From Dipteronia dyeriana (Eukaryota; Streptophyta; Magnoliopsida; Sapindales; Sapindaceae): 64,000 nucleotides of DNA. Below the pieces are notes generated by a model, which worked only from the letters and a program-made list of their open reading frames with translations, was not told the origin of the DNA and ran no database searches. The stretch lies in assembly GCA_032871835.1 (NCBI GenBank), contig CM065300.1, positions 6,529,768 through 6,593,767 of the forward strand, written 5' to 3'. Position numbers and translations under genes: made by a program. Shown here in pieces: positions 23,778 to 37,300 of the stretch. Every line of letters starts with the position of its first letter. Positions within the stretch are counted from its first letter, which is position 1.

Positions 23778-24565
23778 CATCTTCCTTTCTCTCCGCATAT
23801 GACCTCTGCCCTGTTCTGTAACTTATGTTTATATATGACCGGTGATGGTGGAACAACTGCAAACCAATTCAGTGGACTTGACCAAATCGGTGAAGAGCGA
23901 TAGAGATCTTCAATCTGTCTGGTTGTCATGTCGTAGAAACCTTTATCCATGGGCTAGCTACCCGTATATAAATATAATTTTGTGTGGTCATCGCCGATAG
24001 AATAGTGAATTCGTTTTGAAGTTTTTGAAATAGAACCGCTTTTACCTAGTAAGATGGCATTATTAGCTATGTTTTTCACATTGATCCACACTTTTTCAAT
24101 CCAATTAAATTCATAAACTTCAAATCCAGAAGTGAATTCTCGATCTCTGTATATATCTTACAACCAGTAAAAGATTGCCATCCAACTCCACCAAGTATTT
24201 GTGGTGCTCACACTGCAAGAACTAAATAGGCAATTGACATAATACTTTCCGTGCTGCAGGAATATTGCAATCTAGATGAAATATGTGTCCCAAAGAATTA
24301 ACAGCATAGAATTCACCCTTGTAGAACATACCATCCTCAAGACAACCACCAAAATCTTGAAAACATTTCCAATACTTGTCACCTGTACCTGGTTTGTAGA
24401 AGGCCGATACGCAATTAAAGCCGAGAAGCAAGCATGTGGGATTCAAAGGGCTTGCAGATGTAATCACTCTGACATCATATTGCATGAATTCACTTACTGA
24501 AGGTAACTGGATTCGGTCTCTGGTGAAAGGATTTAAAAGATGAACTTCATCTAGTGGGTCGAATC

Positions 24566-25484
24566 AAGGGGCGTAGCTAGAAAAAAAATGGAAGTGGGCT
24601 GGTCTAAATTTTGAACTAACCAATAAACAACAGATAAAAGTACACTATTAAACAACATTTTTCTTTGTAGTAATCAAATCAAAAAGATTTTCATAAAAGA
24701 AAATATCAATAGACAATGATATATCATTTATGTAGTTAGCAGGAACATAATCCATTTTACCCTTAAATACACTATATCTAAGAAAAAACACAAAATAAAT
24801 ACAAAAATATGCATTGCATACACAACAAGATACTATCGAAGTGGTGCATTACAAGTTTTCAAAGCATAAAATATATCAATTATTGATTCTGAATCAATAG
24901 TATCAACAAATTCCCTATTAATATAGATGACCAAACAATTTGTAAGAAAGTCGTCATTCATCTTGTTACGAAGTGATGTTTTGACTTGTTACGAAGTGAT
25001 GTTTTGACAAATTTCATAGTTGAAAATGCACGTTCGGTACCAGCCATGGAAACCAAAAGTATCAAAACTAAACATATCGGTATGTCAATCACTGTATTGT
25101 GAGTTTTGGCTTGAGAAATTTAGGGTTTGTGAGTTTTGACTTGAGAAATTCAAGTGAAAAAAGACGACTTAAGGATCGAAATATCAGAATTTGGAAAAGT
25201 GGTCGAAGTCTCGAAGAGGCCGCTGGAGAAACATAGACTTAGTATTTTATACATATTTTATTTGAAAGATTTGGACCATTAGGTTTAACCATTTCATTTG
25301 GATTGTTAGGTTTAAACATTTAATTCGGATAATTTTTATTTGGGTTGGATTAAATTTTTTATTCCAGCTATAACATTTTATTTAGACTACTTATAAAAAA
25401 AAAAAGTCAATTCAAACTTCACACTTTCTTACAGAAAACTTGGGTGGGCTAGCCCACCCAAGCCCCTGAAATCCTCCGCCCCAG
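24566..25484 (-). mobile_element. Internally deleted hAT transposon inside the F-box pseudogene
   Basis: An 8-bp duplication flanks it: GTCGAATC (24558-24565) and GTTGAATC (25485-25492), one mismatch. The ends are similar inverted sequences (AAGGGGCGTAGC on the left; CTGGGGCGGAGG in complement on the right). It contains only the C-terminal part of a hAT transposase on the minus strand. Removing the element restores the F-box gene reading frame across the junction, which confirms the boundaries. Confidence 0.85.
24833..25100 (-). pseudogene. hAT transposase C-terminal dimerisation domain, broken
   Basis: Minus-strand reading shows 'SMAGTERAFSTMKFVKTSLR', then 'NKMNDDFLTNCLVIYINREF' and 'SESIIDIFYALKT', ending at TAG 24835-24833. 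This is the classic hAT family C-terminal dimerisation domain. A perfect 23-bp tandem duplication (24962-24984 and 24985-25007) shifts the frame in its middle. The catalytic part is missing. Confidence 0.85.
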
Positions 25485-25849
25485 GTTGAATCTGATCGTT
25501 AGCAGCCACCCAAAAGAAGAACTGGAAAACCAACACCTATCTACTTCTGGTAGGAATATCTCATGAGTTTCATTTGTTTGAGTGTTGAAGAGGCTGCACG
25601 ACTGCTTGTTCAAATACATTTTGAAATGAAAGGAGCCTGTCTTCTCTCTAAATGTGCCGATATTTGAGAGCAATAGAAGAGGAGGCCACCATTTGAGAGC
25701 GATAAATAAGGAGGTAAGATACTTGTCACAACAGATTTCCACAAAACACAAACAAGTCCGCATCTATAGACATCACAAGGGTCTTTCAATTTCTGGAAGA
25801 TTATGTGTAGAATATCTACCGGGAGATCACACCATTGTACTTGCGCCAT

Positions 25850-26834
25850 TATGTCCCTGAAAACATATTTGGTAAACCAATCAACTCTTGTCCATTTTAC
25901 AATTGCAAGATCAGTAGTTACAATTGCAAGTGTTGATCGATCTGATAAGATGATACATATCAAGACTGGTTCCGACTCGATGATGGACTGTAGTTTGATT
26001 TAGACACAACCAAAACAACTGCCGAGTCAGCCGAGTGACCCATCCAGTCGAGACAGAAACAGCCAAAACGATAGCACAGAAATCTTTTAAGTGTAAACTG
26101 TAGCTGAAAACAATGCATGCATCCATAAAAAGAAGCTATTGAAGAACAAATTCGTGTTGAAAAGTTACCTTTGTGAATCTGACGAATCCGAATTTGAAAC
26201 GCAGCGGGTTCAGTCAGTGAAGATTGTCTCTGCCTAGAAGACTAACGAAATCGTTTGCTTCAAAATTGAATGGAATTTTTAAGAAATAGAATCCTAAATT
26301 CCTAATAGGTATAGAATTCGGTAACAATATGGAAAAATTTGGATCCACGTAAAAATTTCCAAATATGGATCTTTATAAAAATTTCCTCTTCCGACTCCTT
26401 GTCCTAATTCTCATTCGTAATCGAAGAGAGATCGGTAAAGGGAACTTATTAATTCCTTAGTTGGGAAGGGGAATCAAGTTTCCTCTCCGACGACCTAAAT
26501 AATCTGATTCTCAACTGATCATAATAAACTAATCATGAGTTCTTTTATTTATGAGGATTCTTTATCGATAAACGGACTTTGAATGGTACTTTTAATGTAA
26601 ATAAATTTCTAAAAAATTACAATAAAAATGTTTTGGTCATTACATTATATTAAAATTGATATTGCATTAAAAATTATACTCCAACTTATCTCAGGAATAG
26701 TGTTGGACATACACCAACTTAAAATTGATTTTTTTTCCCTTAATTATTTTAAGTGAATACTATATAGTTTTTTCCTCAACAATATTTCTCATGATTCAAA
26801 TTCCCCCATATGAAATATTTCTTGGCTGGTTTGA
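25850..26834. other. Upstream flank of the F-box pseudogene
   Basis: No gene was seen. The part next to the pseudogene would have been its promoter; the rest is AT-rich. Confidence 0.5.
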
Positions 26835-29250
26835 TCCGATGTCAATTCGTTTTTGTTCGTAGGAATATATATATATAGTTTAATCTTTAAAGTCTATCAC
26901 GAATTAATGTTATTAATATTAGGGTTTATGCCTTAAACATAAAATAAAAAGAAATGTTCAATTCATTCTGTTATGTTATTTATTTTATAAACTTGTGTAC
27001 ATATTAACATCCTGGATTGCCGGATGTAATCTCGAACTGTGTATATGAATGTTATATACGGATGGATACAGTAAGAGACGTGCAATCTAAAGAGTCCATA
27101 GATAGCAAATAAAGCTGGGTACTTTATTTGTTGTTAATCTATAGCTGCGGTCCATTCCATAATGTACAGTGATTCTATCCTGAATCATTCATATGAGATA
27201 TGAGAATTGAGGCACCTTATATGATGTGATCATATAGGACTGGGTCATGATATATATGAATCTCACACCAAGATCCATTTACCGATGAGATTCATATATA
27301 TCAACTAATGATGGCTATATATGGGTGATCTTAATCCTGAGTGTCTTATCGACTCTTTCAGGTTAGATCGTGATCTTTGATATACCACGGGTGATGTCAG
27401 ATGTATTTCCTGATCAATATACTCCGTATGTTAGGATTGCGGTTTGGCTTGTGGCTGGGAAGATTTGTACACAATAGTGAAATTCACTCATTCTTGTGAG
27501 AAGTAGATGGTAGTTCCCTTAAGGGTTGATTCAGGGCTTGAACAATATGAGCGCTCTCCTAATTCCGTGAGGAAATATGATTTATTGTCCATTAGAAAAT
27601 CAATGGTACTTAAAGGATATATGTAATTAGAGGGGTATAACGGACATTATGACCCAACTCTAATTATGAACTACTGTGCAGGATCACATCATATGTAATA
27701 GCTATATCGATGGACACCGGGTTGTATCGGTCTGTGTAAAAACGTCTGCAGTTGAGAGAGTGCAGCTTCGAGGTTTTTAGTGGAATAACACCGGTGTTAA
27801 TAATTAAAGAATATTAATTAAAAAGTTTAATTAATGATTCTGAGGATTATCAGAGTTCAAAATATTGTGGGTCCATTAGGTCCCCTTGCTCGCCCGATCG
27901 ATTTAGGTAACAAAGGTCACGGTTAATTAATTGGATTGTCCAATTAATTGTGTACGAAAGTGACACGTATTTATTCGGGAATTAATTAAATAATGAGATT
28001 ATTTAATTAATGAATAATGATGATTTAATAAATTAAATAATAAAATTATTTAATTATGTTATTAATCACGGAGGGTGTATGTTGATATTTATTTTTGAAT
28101 AAAATAAGATAATATGATTATTTTATTTTATTAAATTAAATATTTTATTTTTGAATTTAAATAGTTTGAATTCAAATAAAATAAAATAAAAGATATAAGA
28201 TATTTTTTATTTGAAATTTTTTAAAAATCAAATTAGATTTGATCATTTGTTTTAAAATTTAAATATTATATATATATATATTTTTATAGAAAAAAAGGTG
28301 CTGCGTGAAAACGCAGAACTTATATATATATATATATATATATATAGATATATACATTGACAAAAAAAAAAGAAACATATTTGGTCTTTAGTGTGTGAAA
28401 GTCATTGCACCAAGAAAAAAAAAACTTTTTTTTAAGTACTAGAATTGTTCTAGATAGTTTTTTTTAAGAAGAAATAGTTTCTTCATTTGTTTTTCTCTAC
28501 ACCCTCCATCCTAAGTTCCTGAGAACCGTGACGCGCCCACATACAGTTACTAGTCCCGGGATATAGCGAGGAAGATCAGTGGTACAGACCAGGAGCATAT
28601 CGAAAAAGTGAAGGAGTCTCCAAACATTGGTATGATTCTTTTAATCTTTTATTATTATTATTGATTACAATTTACTGTATTTTATTAGTGTAATAATTAG
28701 TATATGTATTTGTTCTGAAAATAAATACGATCACAAGTTCATTAGTCCTAGATACAGATTACGATATGTATAAAAAATTTTAAACTCATTTTCGCTGCGT
28801 GACCGTTGAACAGGGTTCCAACAATTGAGAGTTGCTTAATTGCAAAGAATTGTCACAATCAATACCGTGAAGATTAGCTCGTACTCTTGTACACCATTTG
28901 TGATATTTATTATTACATGAAGAGAGGATATTATAAAGATGATTTACCTTTTGCTAGTAATATGAAACATGTTGAATTTGTTTACCAATATTGCATGGAA
29001 ACATAATAGAATAATGACTCCATTTTTAGACAAATATCCAAATATTTTATGTGGTTTGTAGTCTGGTAGAAGATGATGGTTTATTCTAAAAAATATTTTT
29101 GCTTTTTCTAGAGATCTAAAATTAAATTGTTGTGTTCTATGGATTCTCCATGTATATCCTTGTTTTAATTGTTTTAGTTAGAGTTTATTTTCAAATTAAT
29201 TGGATGATAAGTATATAAACCTATCTCTCAAGCCTCGATATATATATAGA
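26835..29250 (+). repeat. Partial, exon-less duplicate of the RRM locus
   Basis: 26835-26916 matches intron 2 of the RRM gene (22408-22500: TTTGATC(T/C)GATGTCAA, GTAGGAATATA, GTCTATCA), and 28824-29250 continues with the matching intron base words (AGTTGCTT, GCAAAGAAT) and then jumps to the region downstream of that gene (23010-23560). The piece carrying exons 3 and 4 is absent from the copy. A 1.9-kb LTR interrupts the copy. No coding exon survives. Confidence 0.8.
26917..28823. mobile_element. Solo LTR of a large plant LTR retrotransposon
   Basis: The 1907-bp insert starts TATTAGGGTTTATGCC and ends CAGGGTTCCAACA. Flanks ATTAA (26912-26916) and ATTGA (28824-28828) match a 5-bp duplication with one change. 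The parental RRM locus (near 22490-22510) shows the uninterrupted site, confirming both borders. No gag or pol is inside, so it is a solo LTR rather than a full element. A TA run lies at 28321-28345. Orientation and lineage are not certain. Confidence 0.8.
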
Positions 29251-30079
29251 GGATGTTTTTTTTTTTAAAGGTATAGAAGATGTTTCAAGTTGGGGATTCT
29301 ACATGTTTTTTTGAGTACCAATACGACTTTAAAGTTTTTAACATTATAAATTACAGAGCGAATATCTTGAATGATAAAATCTGTGGGATTCCACCCCTAA
29401 AAATTGTTTCACAAATATTTCTCCTGTTTTCTTTATTCACATTCTCAATAAAAAAAATTATATCTAAACAATCAAAAATAGTTAAATAAGTTTCATTAAG
29501 ATTCAAGCAAATTTAAACATCGACAATTGTTTATGCTTTTTTAATATATCAATACAATTTACTTTTCCAATAAATTAATCAATGATTCATTTGGATTAAT
29601 AACATGTTGTAACATTCATTAGATTTTAAAATCTTGAATGTCCGTCTAGGAATATTACAAAATTGAGTCATGTTAACACACTGTAACAACTGAAAATTTA
29701 AAAATAATTCACATTCAAAATATCACAACACAATTTTTCATATATATATATATATATAAAAATGTTTTTTATCCTTAAATGTGTTTGTTAGGAGATTACA
29801 CGTTAAGAAGTATGATATTATCGTTTTAAAAGTTTAATATTAAGGTTTCCTTTATAATAATGGATTCGAGATCCGGAATAGATGTGGTCCATGTGGACGT
29901 ACTTAGTGAAAATCATAGAACATATTTACATAATCTTTTAGTTGAGATGCTAGTGTCCTTCTGAGTTTGAATCTCATCATCCGTATTTTATAAGCACATG
30001 TGATGAGTTTTAATTTATAATATTAGTTGTTTGGACCATACATGTATTACTTGATTTTGAATAGTTTCGATTATACATA
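29251..30079. other. Intergenic, no gene seen
   Basis: AT-rich, including a 69-codon open stretch (29280-29489) without recognisable features and a TA run near 29742-29757. Confidence 0.5.
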
Positions 30080-31098
30080 CAGAAAACCTCGATAAATGAA
30101 TCTTTGTAAATTAATAATCTTGTTTAAATAATAAAATCTTCCGTTCCCGACTCGGATTTATATACTAAATTAATAATATCGCTAAATACATAAAAAAATA
30201 TATAAAAATATATAACACATAAAAATTCATAATACATATCATTAAACATTTAACTTAACAACTTTTATTTTCTCAATTCAAATATTTCTTAAAATATACA
30301 TCTAAAGTCGTTTGTTTTTTCTTTGTACTGAAACCGAATTCAATCTGATCCTTAATTTTTTACAAATCATACACCATATTTGGTAAAAAAAATAAAATCA
30401 ATTTGCAGCAAGAAGTTATTTAATGTTACTACGGTTTGAAAGACCTCTTTTGAATAAATACTTGGTAAAATATTGTTGTCATCTAGATCATGAATATCGG
30501 CATGTGTATTCATTACCCTTTAAATAATTTTTTCATGAGTTGACGATTTCATCACTATATCATTTTCACTAAGATACTTCAAAAGGTGATCAACATTCAT
30601 CACATTTATATAATGTAGATCAGAAATGACTTCACGTAATTCATCGATACCTTCATCTTCACCAACTCGTGGTTCAGAAGCTATATCTTCATCCGAACAG
30701 ATTTTGTAATATAAAAAACAATTTGCAATGACTGTTGTTTTCACACCAATGTTCCAAGCCGTATTAATAAATTTCATAAAGTACAAATGATGTCGATAAT
30801 AATTTTTTAACGCTCAAATAATCCGAACATCACATCTTTTATGTTGTATTAAGAGACAAGAAAAATAGTTTAACATTTAGCAAATCTTTGATAATCTTTG
30901 TTATGTATTAAGTTTTATGTATATATGTATCTTAGTCAAATATATATAATAAAAATATAAAACCTAAAAAAAAAAAATACATAAAACTATTTTTAAATTA
31001 ATAAATATTCTTCGATAAATTAATAAGATAAATAAATAATATTTTTTAAATAATATTTTTTTTGAAACCCAATAATTTTATTTTAGAGGGGTTTTATC
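30080..31098. mobile_element. Decayed pogo/Tc1-mariner-like element
   Basis: The left edge TA|CAGAAAACCTCGATAAAT and the right edge (complement) GATAAAACCCCTCTAAAATAAA, with several CGATAAATTAATAA words near both ends, resemble plant pogo-like termini inserted at TA. A transposase remnant lies inside on the minus strand. The element ends about 275 bases upstream of the ATG of the CNNM gene and so borders its promoter. Confidence 0.5.
30520..30786 (-). pseudogene. pogo/Tigger-like transposase C-terminal remnant
   Basis: Open for 88 codons on the minus strand, with 'FINTAWNIGVKTTVIANCFL' followed by an acidic stretch ('SDEDIASEPRVGEDEGIDEL'). This pattern is typical of the region after the DDE domain in Tigger/pogo transposases ('AW..V...TI.NCW...'). 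The rest of the transposase is missing or unreadable. Confidence 0.5.
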
Positions 31099-31373
31099 TT
31101 AAAAACCGTAATACTTTTAACCAAAAAAGACAATAAAGATCGTGCTACACGCCTTACTTGACCGTTTCAATAATTTTCAAGCCAAAAAGAATCGAATCAC
31201 GGGCCATCTAATCACCAACTACAATTCGTTAAAAGGATCAACCAGATCTCGCCACGTGTATATAGCCGTATCATTAACTTTAATCCGGTATATACTCGAC
31301 CGACGATAAAAAAATTAGAGAAAAAACACAGTTGCAGATTCAACAACTGTGAGGGACACAGAGATCGAAGAAG

Positions 31374-34300
31374 ATGCAGTTATTAAATTCGGTGATGGCG
31401 ATTAGGATGCTGACGATGACTGCCGGTGAGTCTAACGGCGGCGTCGCCGCCGAGGGAATACCGTTCGGCTCTGTAACGTGGTTCCTTTACGCCGGACTCT
31501 CCTGCTTCTTAGTTCTCTTCGCTGGCATCATGTCCGGTCTCACTCTCGGTCTCATGTCACTCGGACTTGTCGACCTCGAAATTCTCCAGCGCAGCGGCAC
31601 CTCCTCCGAGAAGAAACAAGCAGGTCCTCCCACTCAGATTCCTTTTTCTTCAAATTCAAATGAGGATGGTTTTCTTCAATTTGATCCAAATTTGTTTGAA
31701 TTGCTGTTACTGTTTGGGGTTTTATAGCTTAAAAATGATGTTTTTAGATGTCATTATTTTTTATGTTCAGCTGCCATTCTTCCGGTCGTTAAAAAGCAGC
31801 ACCAGCTTCTTGTAACTTTGCTACTATGTAATGCGTGCTCCATGGAGGTAACCATCTCAATTCTCTCATTCAATTATGTTTTCTATGACGAGTTAGTTGT
31901 TTTTAATAGGTTTTTGTGACTTCTTTTAGTTGACAACAGTCAACAGACAAGCTAACTAGTTCATTGTTATCAATGAGTAGCTTCAATAATATTTATGAGT
32001 TTCGACAGCTGCAGTTAGTCTTTAGATGATTATTTGAAAATTTAAAATCACCGTTGTCGATTTTCATCCATAATTAATTCTGGTCTTCAACAAACTAATG
32101 CTAGAGAGCTTTATTAAATTGGGATTTTCTCTGTAATATGTTCTCCATTGAATTTATTATTAGCATTATTATTTCTTTCTTTTGAAATATTTATATTATA
32201 CATGTTCAGGTCATATGGGTGTTTGAGAGATATGCTTAACTTTGAATTACAGCTAATTGCTTTGATTGTTGCAACATGCAGGCTCTCCCTATATATTTGG
32301 ATAAGCTTTTCAATCAGTACGTTGCTATAATACTCTCCGTGACTTTCGTTCTGGCATTTGGGGAGGTATATGATCTTCAAAAGTTTCATGCTTTAGCTGT
32401 TCAGTTTCAACCTTCATTTCTGTTGAGTTGAATGGAGTTTGATTTACTCTATTCCTTTTTGTATCAGGTTATTCCCCAAGCAATTTGTTCAAGATATGGA
32501 CTGGCAGTGGGTGCAAACTTTGTATGGCTTGTGCGAATTTTAATGATTATTAGCTATCCAATATCTTATCCCATTGGAAAGGTAAACTCTGAGATTGATG
32601 CTTGGGATTTGTGTAACATTTAATATAACCATGATGTGGTAATATGTATGTTGCTCACCCGTATGGTGAACTCTAGTCTCCAAGACGAATGCTTTCTTTA
32701 ATTGAAGTAGAGGTTCCATAATTTTCCTTCATCAATTTAATGAAAGATACTGTGAGCAACTTTGAGGAATGTATTTTGCTACTTGGTGCCAAAATGAGAT
32801 AATTTATTTTCTCAATTCTTGTTTTGATAATCTACATGGTTTTCATATTTACTGTCACTAAAGAAGTGTATTTGCTCCAGGTTTTGGACTGGGTGTTGGG
32901 ACATAATGAAGCTTTATTTAGGAGGGCTCAGTTAAAAGCCCTGGTTTCCATCCACAGCCAGGAGGTAAAATAAATCGATTTGAATAATTCAAAAAAAAAA
33001 CTTTTATGATTATCAAATAATAAAACTTTGTGAACTGTTCAAGAATACCGAAGATCTTGTAATGTTACTGAACTTGCTTTTAGCAATTTCGGCCTACTAA
33101 AGTTTTCTTTCTTGGTTTTCCTTAGGCTGGTAAGGGAGGTGAACTCACACATGATGAGACAACAATTATTAGTGGAGCACTAGATTTGACTGAAAAGGTA
33201 TGCAATATGATGAAACTAACATATTGGATGCTGTTTATATAGTTTTTTTTTCCACAGCAATTTTTTTTCTTTCAAGAATTACAGCTATAATGACAACTCA
33301 CTAATGCAGCTGAATTTATCCGTTTTCTTATATCTTATTCTTGCATTAAGTTGCTTATGCATGGATTGTGGTGGAGAATGTGAACTGTTCTTCATAAAAA
33401 AGTGTTGTTGTTTGAGGCAGTAAGGTCTTAAGTGTTTAAAAATACTCACATCTAAGGTGTATTCAAAATATCCTTAATTTTACCGCTAAGCTTGAAACAG
33501 CCTCTACAAGCTGTTCAAAGCATCTTGTATCTACTTAAAAAAAAAAAAAAAAAAAAAGCATCTTGCATCTAAGTTTGTTATGGATGGATAGTAGTGGAGA
33601 ATGTGAACTGTTCTTCATACTAAGATTTTGTGGTTTGTGGTAGTAAGCACCTCGGTGGCAGGTAATCTCCATGTCATGTACATATTGTAAGGTTCACCCA
33701 AATATTTCCTTCTCTTAGTTTAACAGCTAAGCTTGAAATAGGATTTCAAACTGTTCAGAGAATTTTAACAGCGCCAGCTTCTTCTACATCATTCCTGCTC
33801 CTAGAACATAACTTGGAGACCATTGATATGTTTTTAAGTCCTCATCAGAAGTCAGAACTCACTCGTTTTGCTATACTTTTGTGTGAACAGACTGCTGAGG
33901 AAGCTATGACACCTATTGAATCAACTTTTTCCTTGGATGTCAATTCGAAGTTGGACTGGTGAGTTTTTTTCCTGTGTAAGGTTGTCTTGTTAATTAATTC
34001 TTGCTTCTCAACTTTCTGTTTGAAGATCAATAGCAAGTATAAAGTACACATCGATACTGGCATTGAAGTCAGTTCTATTACAAGTTTTATGATATTATAT
34101 TCACTATTTCAATACTAAATGTGAACAATTCAGATTTTTTGTTATATATTCTTCTCCATATTTGAGGTAATTTATAAGAAAATACAATAGATACAATAGG
34201 AAACAACAATCTACAATTAAGCTAATTGATCATAATTGATCCTCTAATTGATTCTAATCAAATCATTCAAGTCAACTATACAATCTCTTAATTAATGATA

Positions 34301-37300
34301 ATATTCTAACACTCCCCCTCAAGTTGGTGAATAGATGTCACTCATGCCCAACTTGCTAATTGAGTCATGAAAGTTCCTTCCATTAATGGCCTTTGTAAAG
34401 ATATCTACAAGTTGATCTTTACTTGATACATGCGGAAGCTCAATTATTTTCCCTTCTAATTTCTCTTTGATGAAGAATCGATCAATTTCCACATGTTTGG
34501 TACGATCATGTTGGACAGGATTATTTACAATCTGTACTGAAGCTTTATTATCACAATATAGCTTCATACTATCCTTTGGGTGAAATCCCAAATCCCCTAA
34601 TAAGTTCTTCAACCACAGTAATTCAGTAATTCCTTGGGCAATCCCTCGGAATTCTGCTTCAGCACTGGATCGTGACACCACAGTCTGTTTCTTACTCCGT
34701 CAAGTGACTAGGTTACCTCCGATAAAGGTAAAGTAACCAGAATTAGACCTCCGATCACTAGCATTCCCAGCCCAATCAGCATCTGTGTATCCCTTGATGT
34801 CTAGATGTCCATTCTTAGAGAACATTAAACCTCTACCAAGAGATCCTTTTAAGTATCTTAGAATCCGAAGTACTGCATCCATGTGACTCTCAGTGAGAGC
34901 GTGCATAAATTGGCTTACCACACTCACCGCATATGCAATATCAGGACGAGTATACGATAAGTAGATAAGCTTACCAACCAGCCTTTGACATCTTTCTTTG
35001 TTTGCCGGGGTTTGATCAGGGTGATCTGGACATTCACATAACTTGTGATTTTGATCCATAGGACTATCTGCTGGTTTGCTAGCAAGCATCCCAGTTTTTG
35101 TAAGCAGATCAAGAACATACTTTCTCTGACTAAGGAAAATATCATGCTTTGACAAGCTAACTCAATTCCCAGAAAGTACCTTAATACACCTAGGTCTTTC
35201 ATTTCAAACTCTGTGGCCAAGTGACTTTGAAGATTAGTTATCTCCAGATCATCGTTTCCTGTGACAATCATATCATCAACATAGACGATTAGTATAGTGA
35301 TTTTGTCACTCTTTCGTTTGAAGAATAAGGTGTGATCAGAGTTACTCTGCTGATATCCAAATTTCCTCATGGAAGTACTGAGTCGTCCGAACCTAGGTCT
35401 AGGTGATTGTTTTAGTCCGAAGAGAGCCTTTTTTTAGTTTACAGACTTTATCAGTTTAAGAATCAAAACCAGGGGGGAGATCCATATAAACTTCTTCACT
35501 GAGTTCCCCATGTAAGAAGGCATTCTTTACATCAAATTGTTTCAAAGGCCACTCCAAATTAGCTGCTAGTGAGAGAAGTACTCTAACAGTGTTCAACTTT
35601 GCTACCGGGGCAAAGGTCTCCTGGTAGTCAACCCCGTAAGTCTGAGTGTACCCTTTGGCAACCAACCTAGCCTTGTATCTTTCAATTGAGCCATCTGCCT
35701 TGTGTTTGATGGTATATACCCATCGACATCCAACAGCCTTCTTTCCTTTAGGAAGATCCACTATCTCTCAGGTATAATTTTTTTGTAAAGCTTTCATCTC
35801 CTCATCCATGGCTCGGACCCAATTCTGGTCTGTCAGTGCATCCTGCAATTTACTAGGAATAGGTACAAATGATAATTAATGTCCAAAGGTTTTAAAGGTT
35901 GCAGATAGTCTGTGAGTTGAGATGTAATTAGTAATAAATTAAAGAGCATTACTATCTGCTGGAGGTCGTTCGGGGTAAAAACCAAATCGTACAGGTGGTC
36001 TATGTTCTCGACTAGGATACCGTCTAGTAGCTGGACTAGGATCATGATCTGTGTGATTTTCACTTGGATAAATCATTAGATAAAGAGGAGGGTTCAAGAG
36101 TTACCTCAGGAGCATTTTCAACCTCAGAGTCTGATTGACGAACCGGTGATGAAGAAGATGAAGGTTGTACTACCTGTATAAGAACTGGCTCCCCCTGTTT
36201 CTCTTTCCCTTTATTCCTTCTTTCATACACTCTCAATGTTGGTTCTATCTTTTCTGTGAAACTATTAGGAATCTCACTTTCCAAAGATAGATTTTTTTCC
36301 TCGAAAGATTGACTTCTCAGACTAATGAGTATACCATTGTCAGCAGTTTTAGGAGACTTCCCTTCATAGTTCAGATTCTACCCCTGAAGAGGAGTCTCCG
36401 AGGTAAAGTATGCCTCATTCTCCCAGAAAGTAACATCCTGTGACACAAATACCCTACGGGATGGAGGATGATAACATTTGTATCCTTTTTGTGAGCTAGA
36501 ATATCCTATAAAAACACACTTAAGAGTACGTGGATCTAGCTTTCCTCGATGAGGAGTGAGGAGTATGAACATGTACATATACCACACAGGCAAAAACCCG
36601 AGGAAAAATATGTAATACAGAGTTAACATCACAGTAATGAGACAAGGATTGTAGTGGGGTTTGAAAAGATAGAACACTGGATGACATACGATTAATGAGA
36701 TATGCAGAAGATAGTACTGCATCACCCCAAAAAGATTTAGGCATATGCATTCCGAACAGTAAAGATCGTGCAACCTCTAAGAGATGACGATTTTTACGCT
36801 CGGCAGTACCATTTTGTTGTGGGGTATGTGCACAAGATGTTTGGTGAAGAATACCGTTTTTCAAACAAAAATCTTTTACATTATAATTCAAATATTCACC
36901 ACCATTATCTGAGCGTAAAACTTGAATTTTCTTATGAAATTGTGTGAGAATCATATGATAAAAATTTTGAAAAACGTCACATACATCACTTTTATTTTTT
37001 AAAAGAAAAATCCATGTCATACGAGTACAATCATCAATAAACGTAACAAACCAACGCATACCAAATATAGACATAACGTGGGATGGACCCCAAACATCAG
37101 AATGAACAAGAAAGAAATGCATAGATCTTTTATTATTATTACTAGGGGAAAAACAGTGCGATGATGTTTTGACAGAACACATGTCTCACACTGCATATTA
37201 TTGTGCTCAATAGTTTTAAACAACGAAGGAAATAAAAATTTGAGATATTCAAAAGAACAATGACCTAGACGCCTATGCCAAAGGAAAATATTACTCTCGT

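Larger units (their letters stand above)
23778..25849 (-). pseudogene. F-box/DUF295 (KIB-like) pseudogene, split by a hAT element
   Basis: Starting at the ATG at 25849, an F-box ('WCDLPVDILHIIFQKLKD', 'RCGLVCVLWKSV') is followed, after a frameshift near 25690-25750, by 'PPLLLLSN' and 'FLPEVDRCWFSSSSFGWLLTI'. Then comes a 919-bp insertion, and the reading resumes with 'FDPLDEVHLLNPFTRDRIQLP'. Further frames give DUF295-like 'FEVYEFNWIEKVW' and 'GFYDMTTRQIEDLY', separated by additional frameshifts and stops (for example near 24222 and 24120). Intact members are substrate adaptors of SCF ubiquitin ligases. The multiple breaks make this a pseudogene. It lies between the RRM gene and that gene's partial copy. 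Confidence 0.85.
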
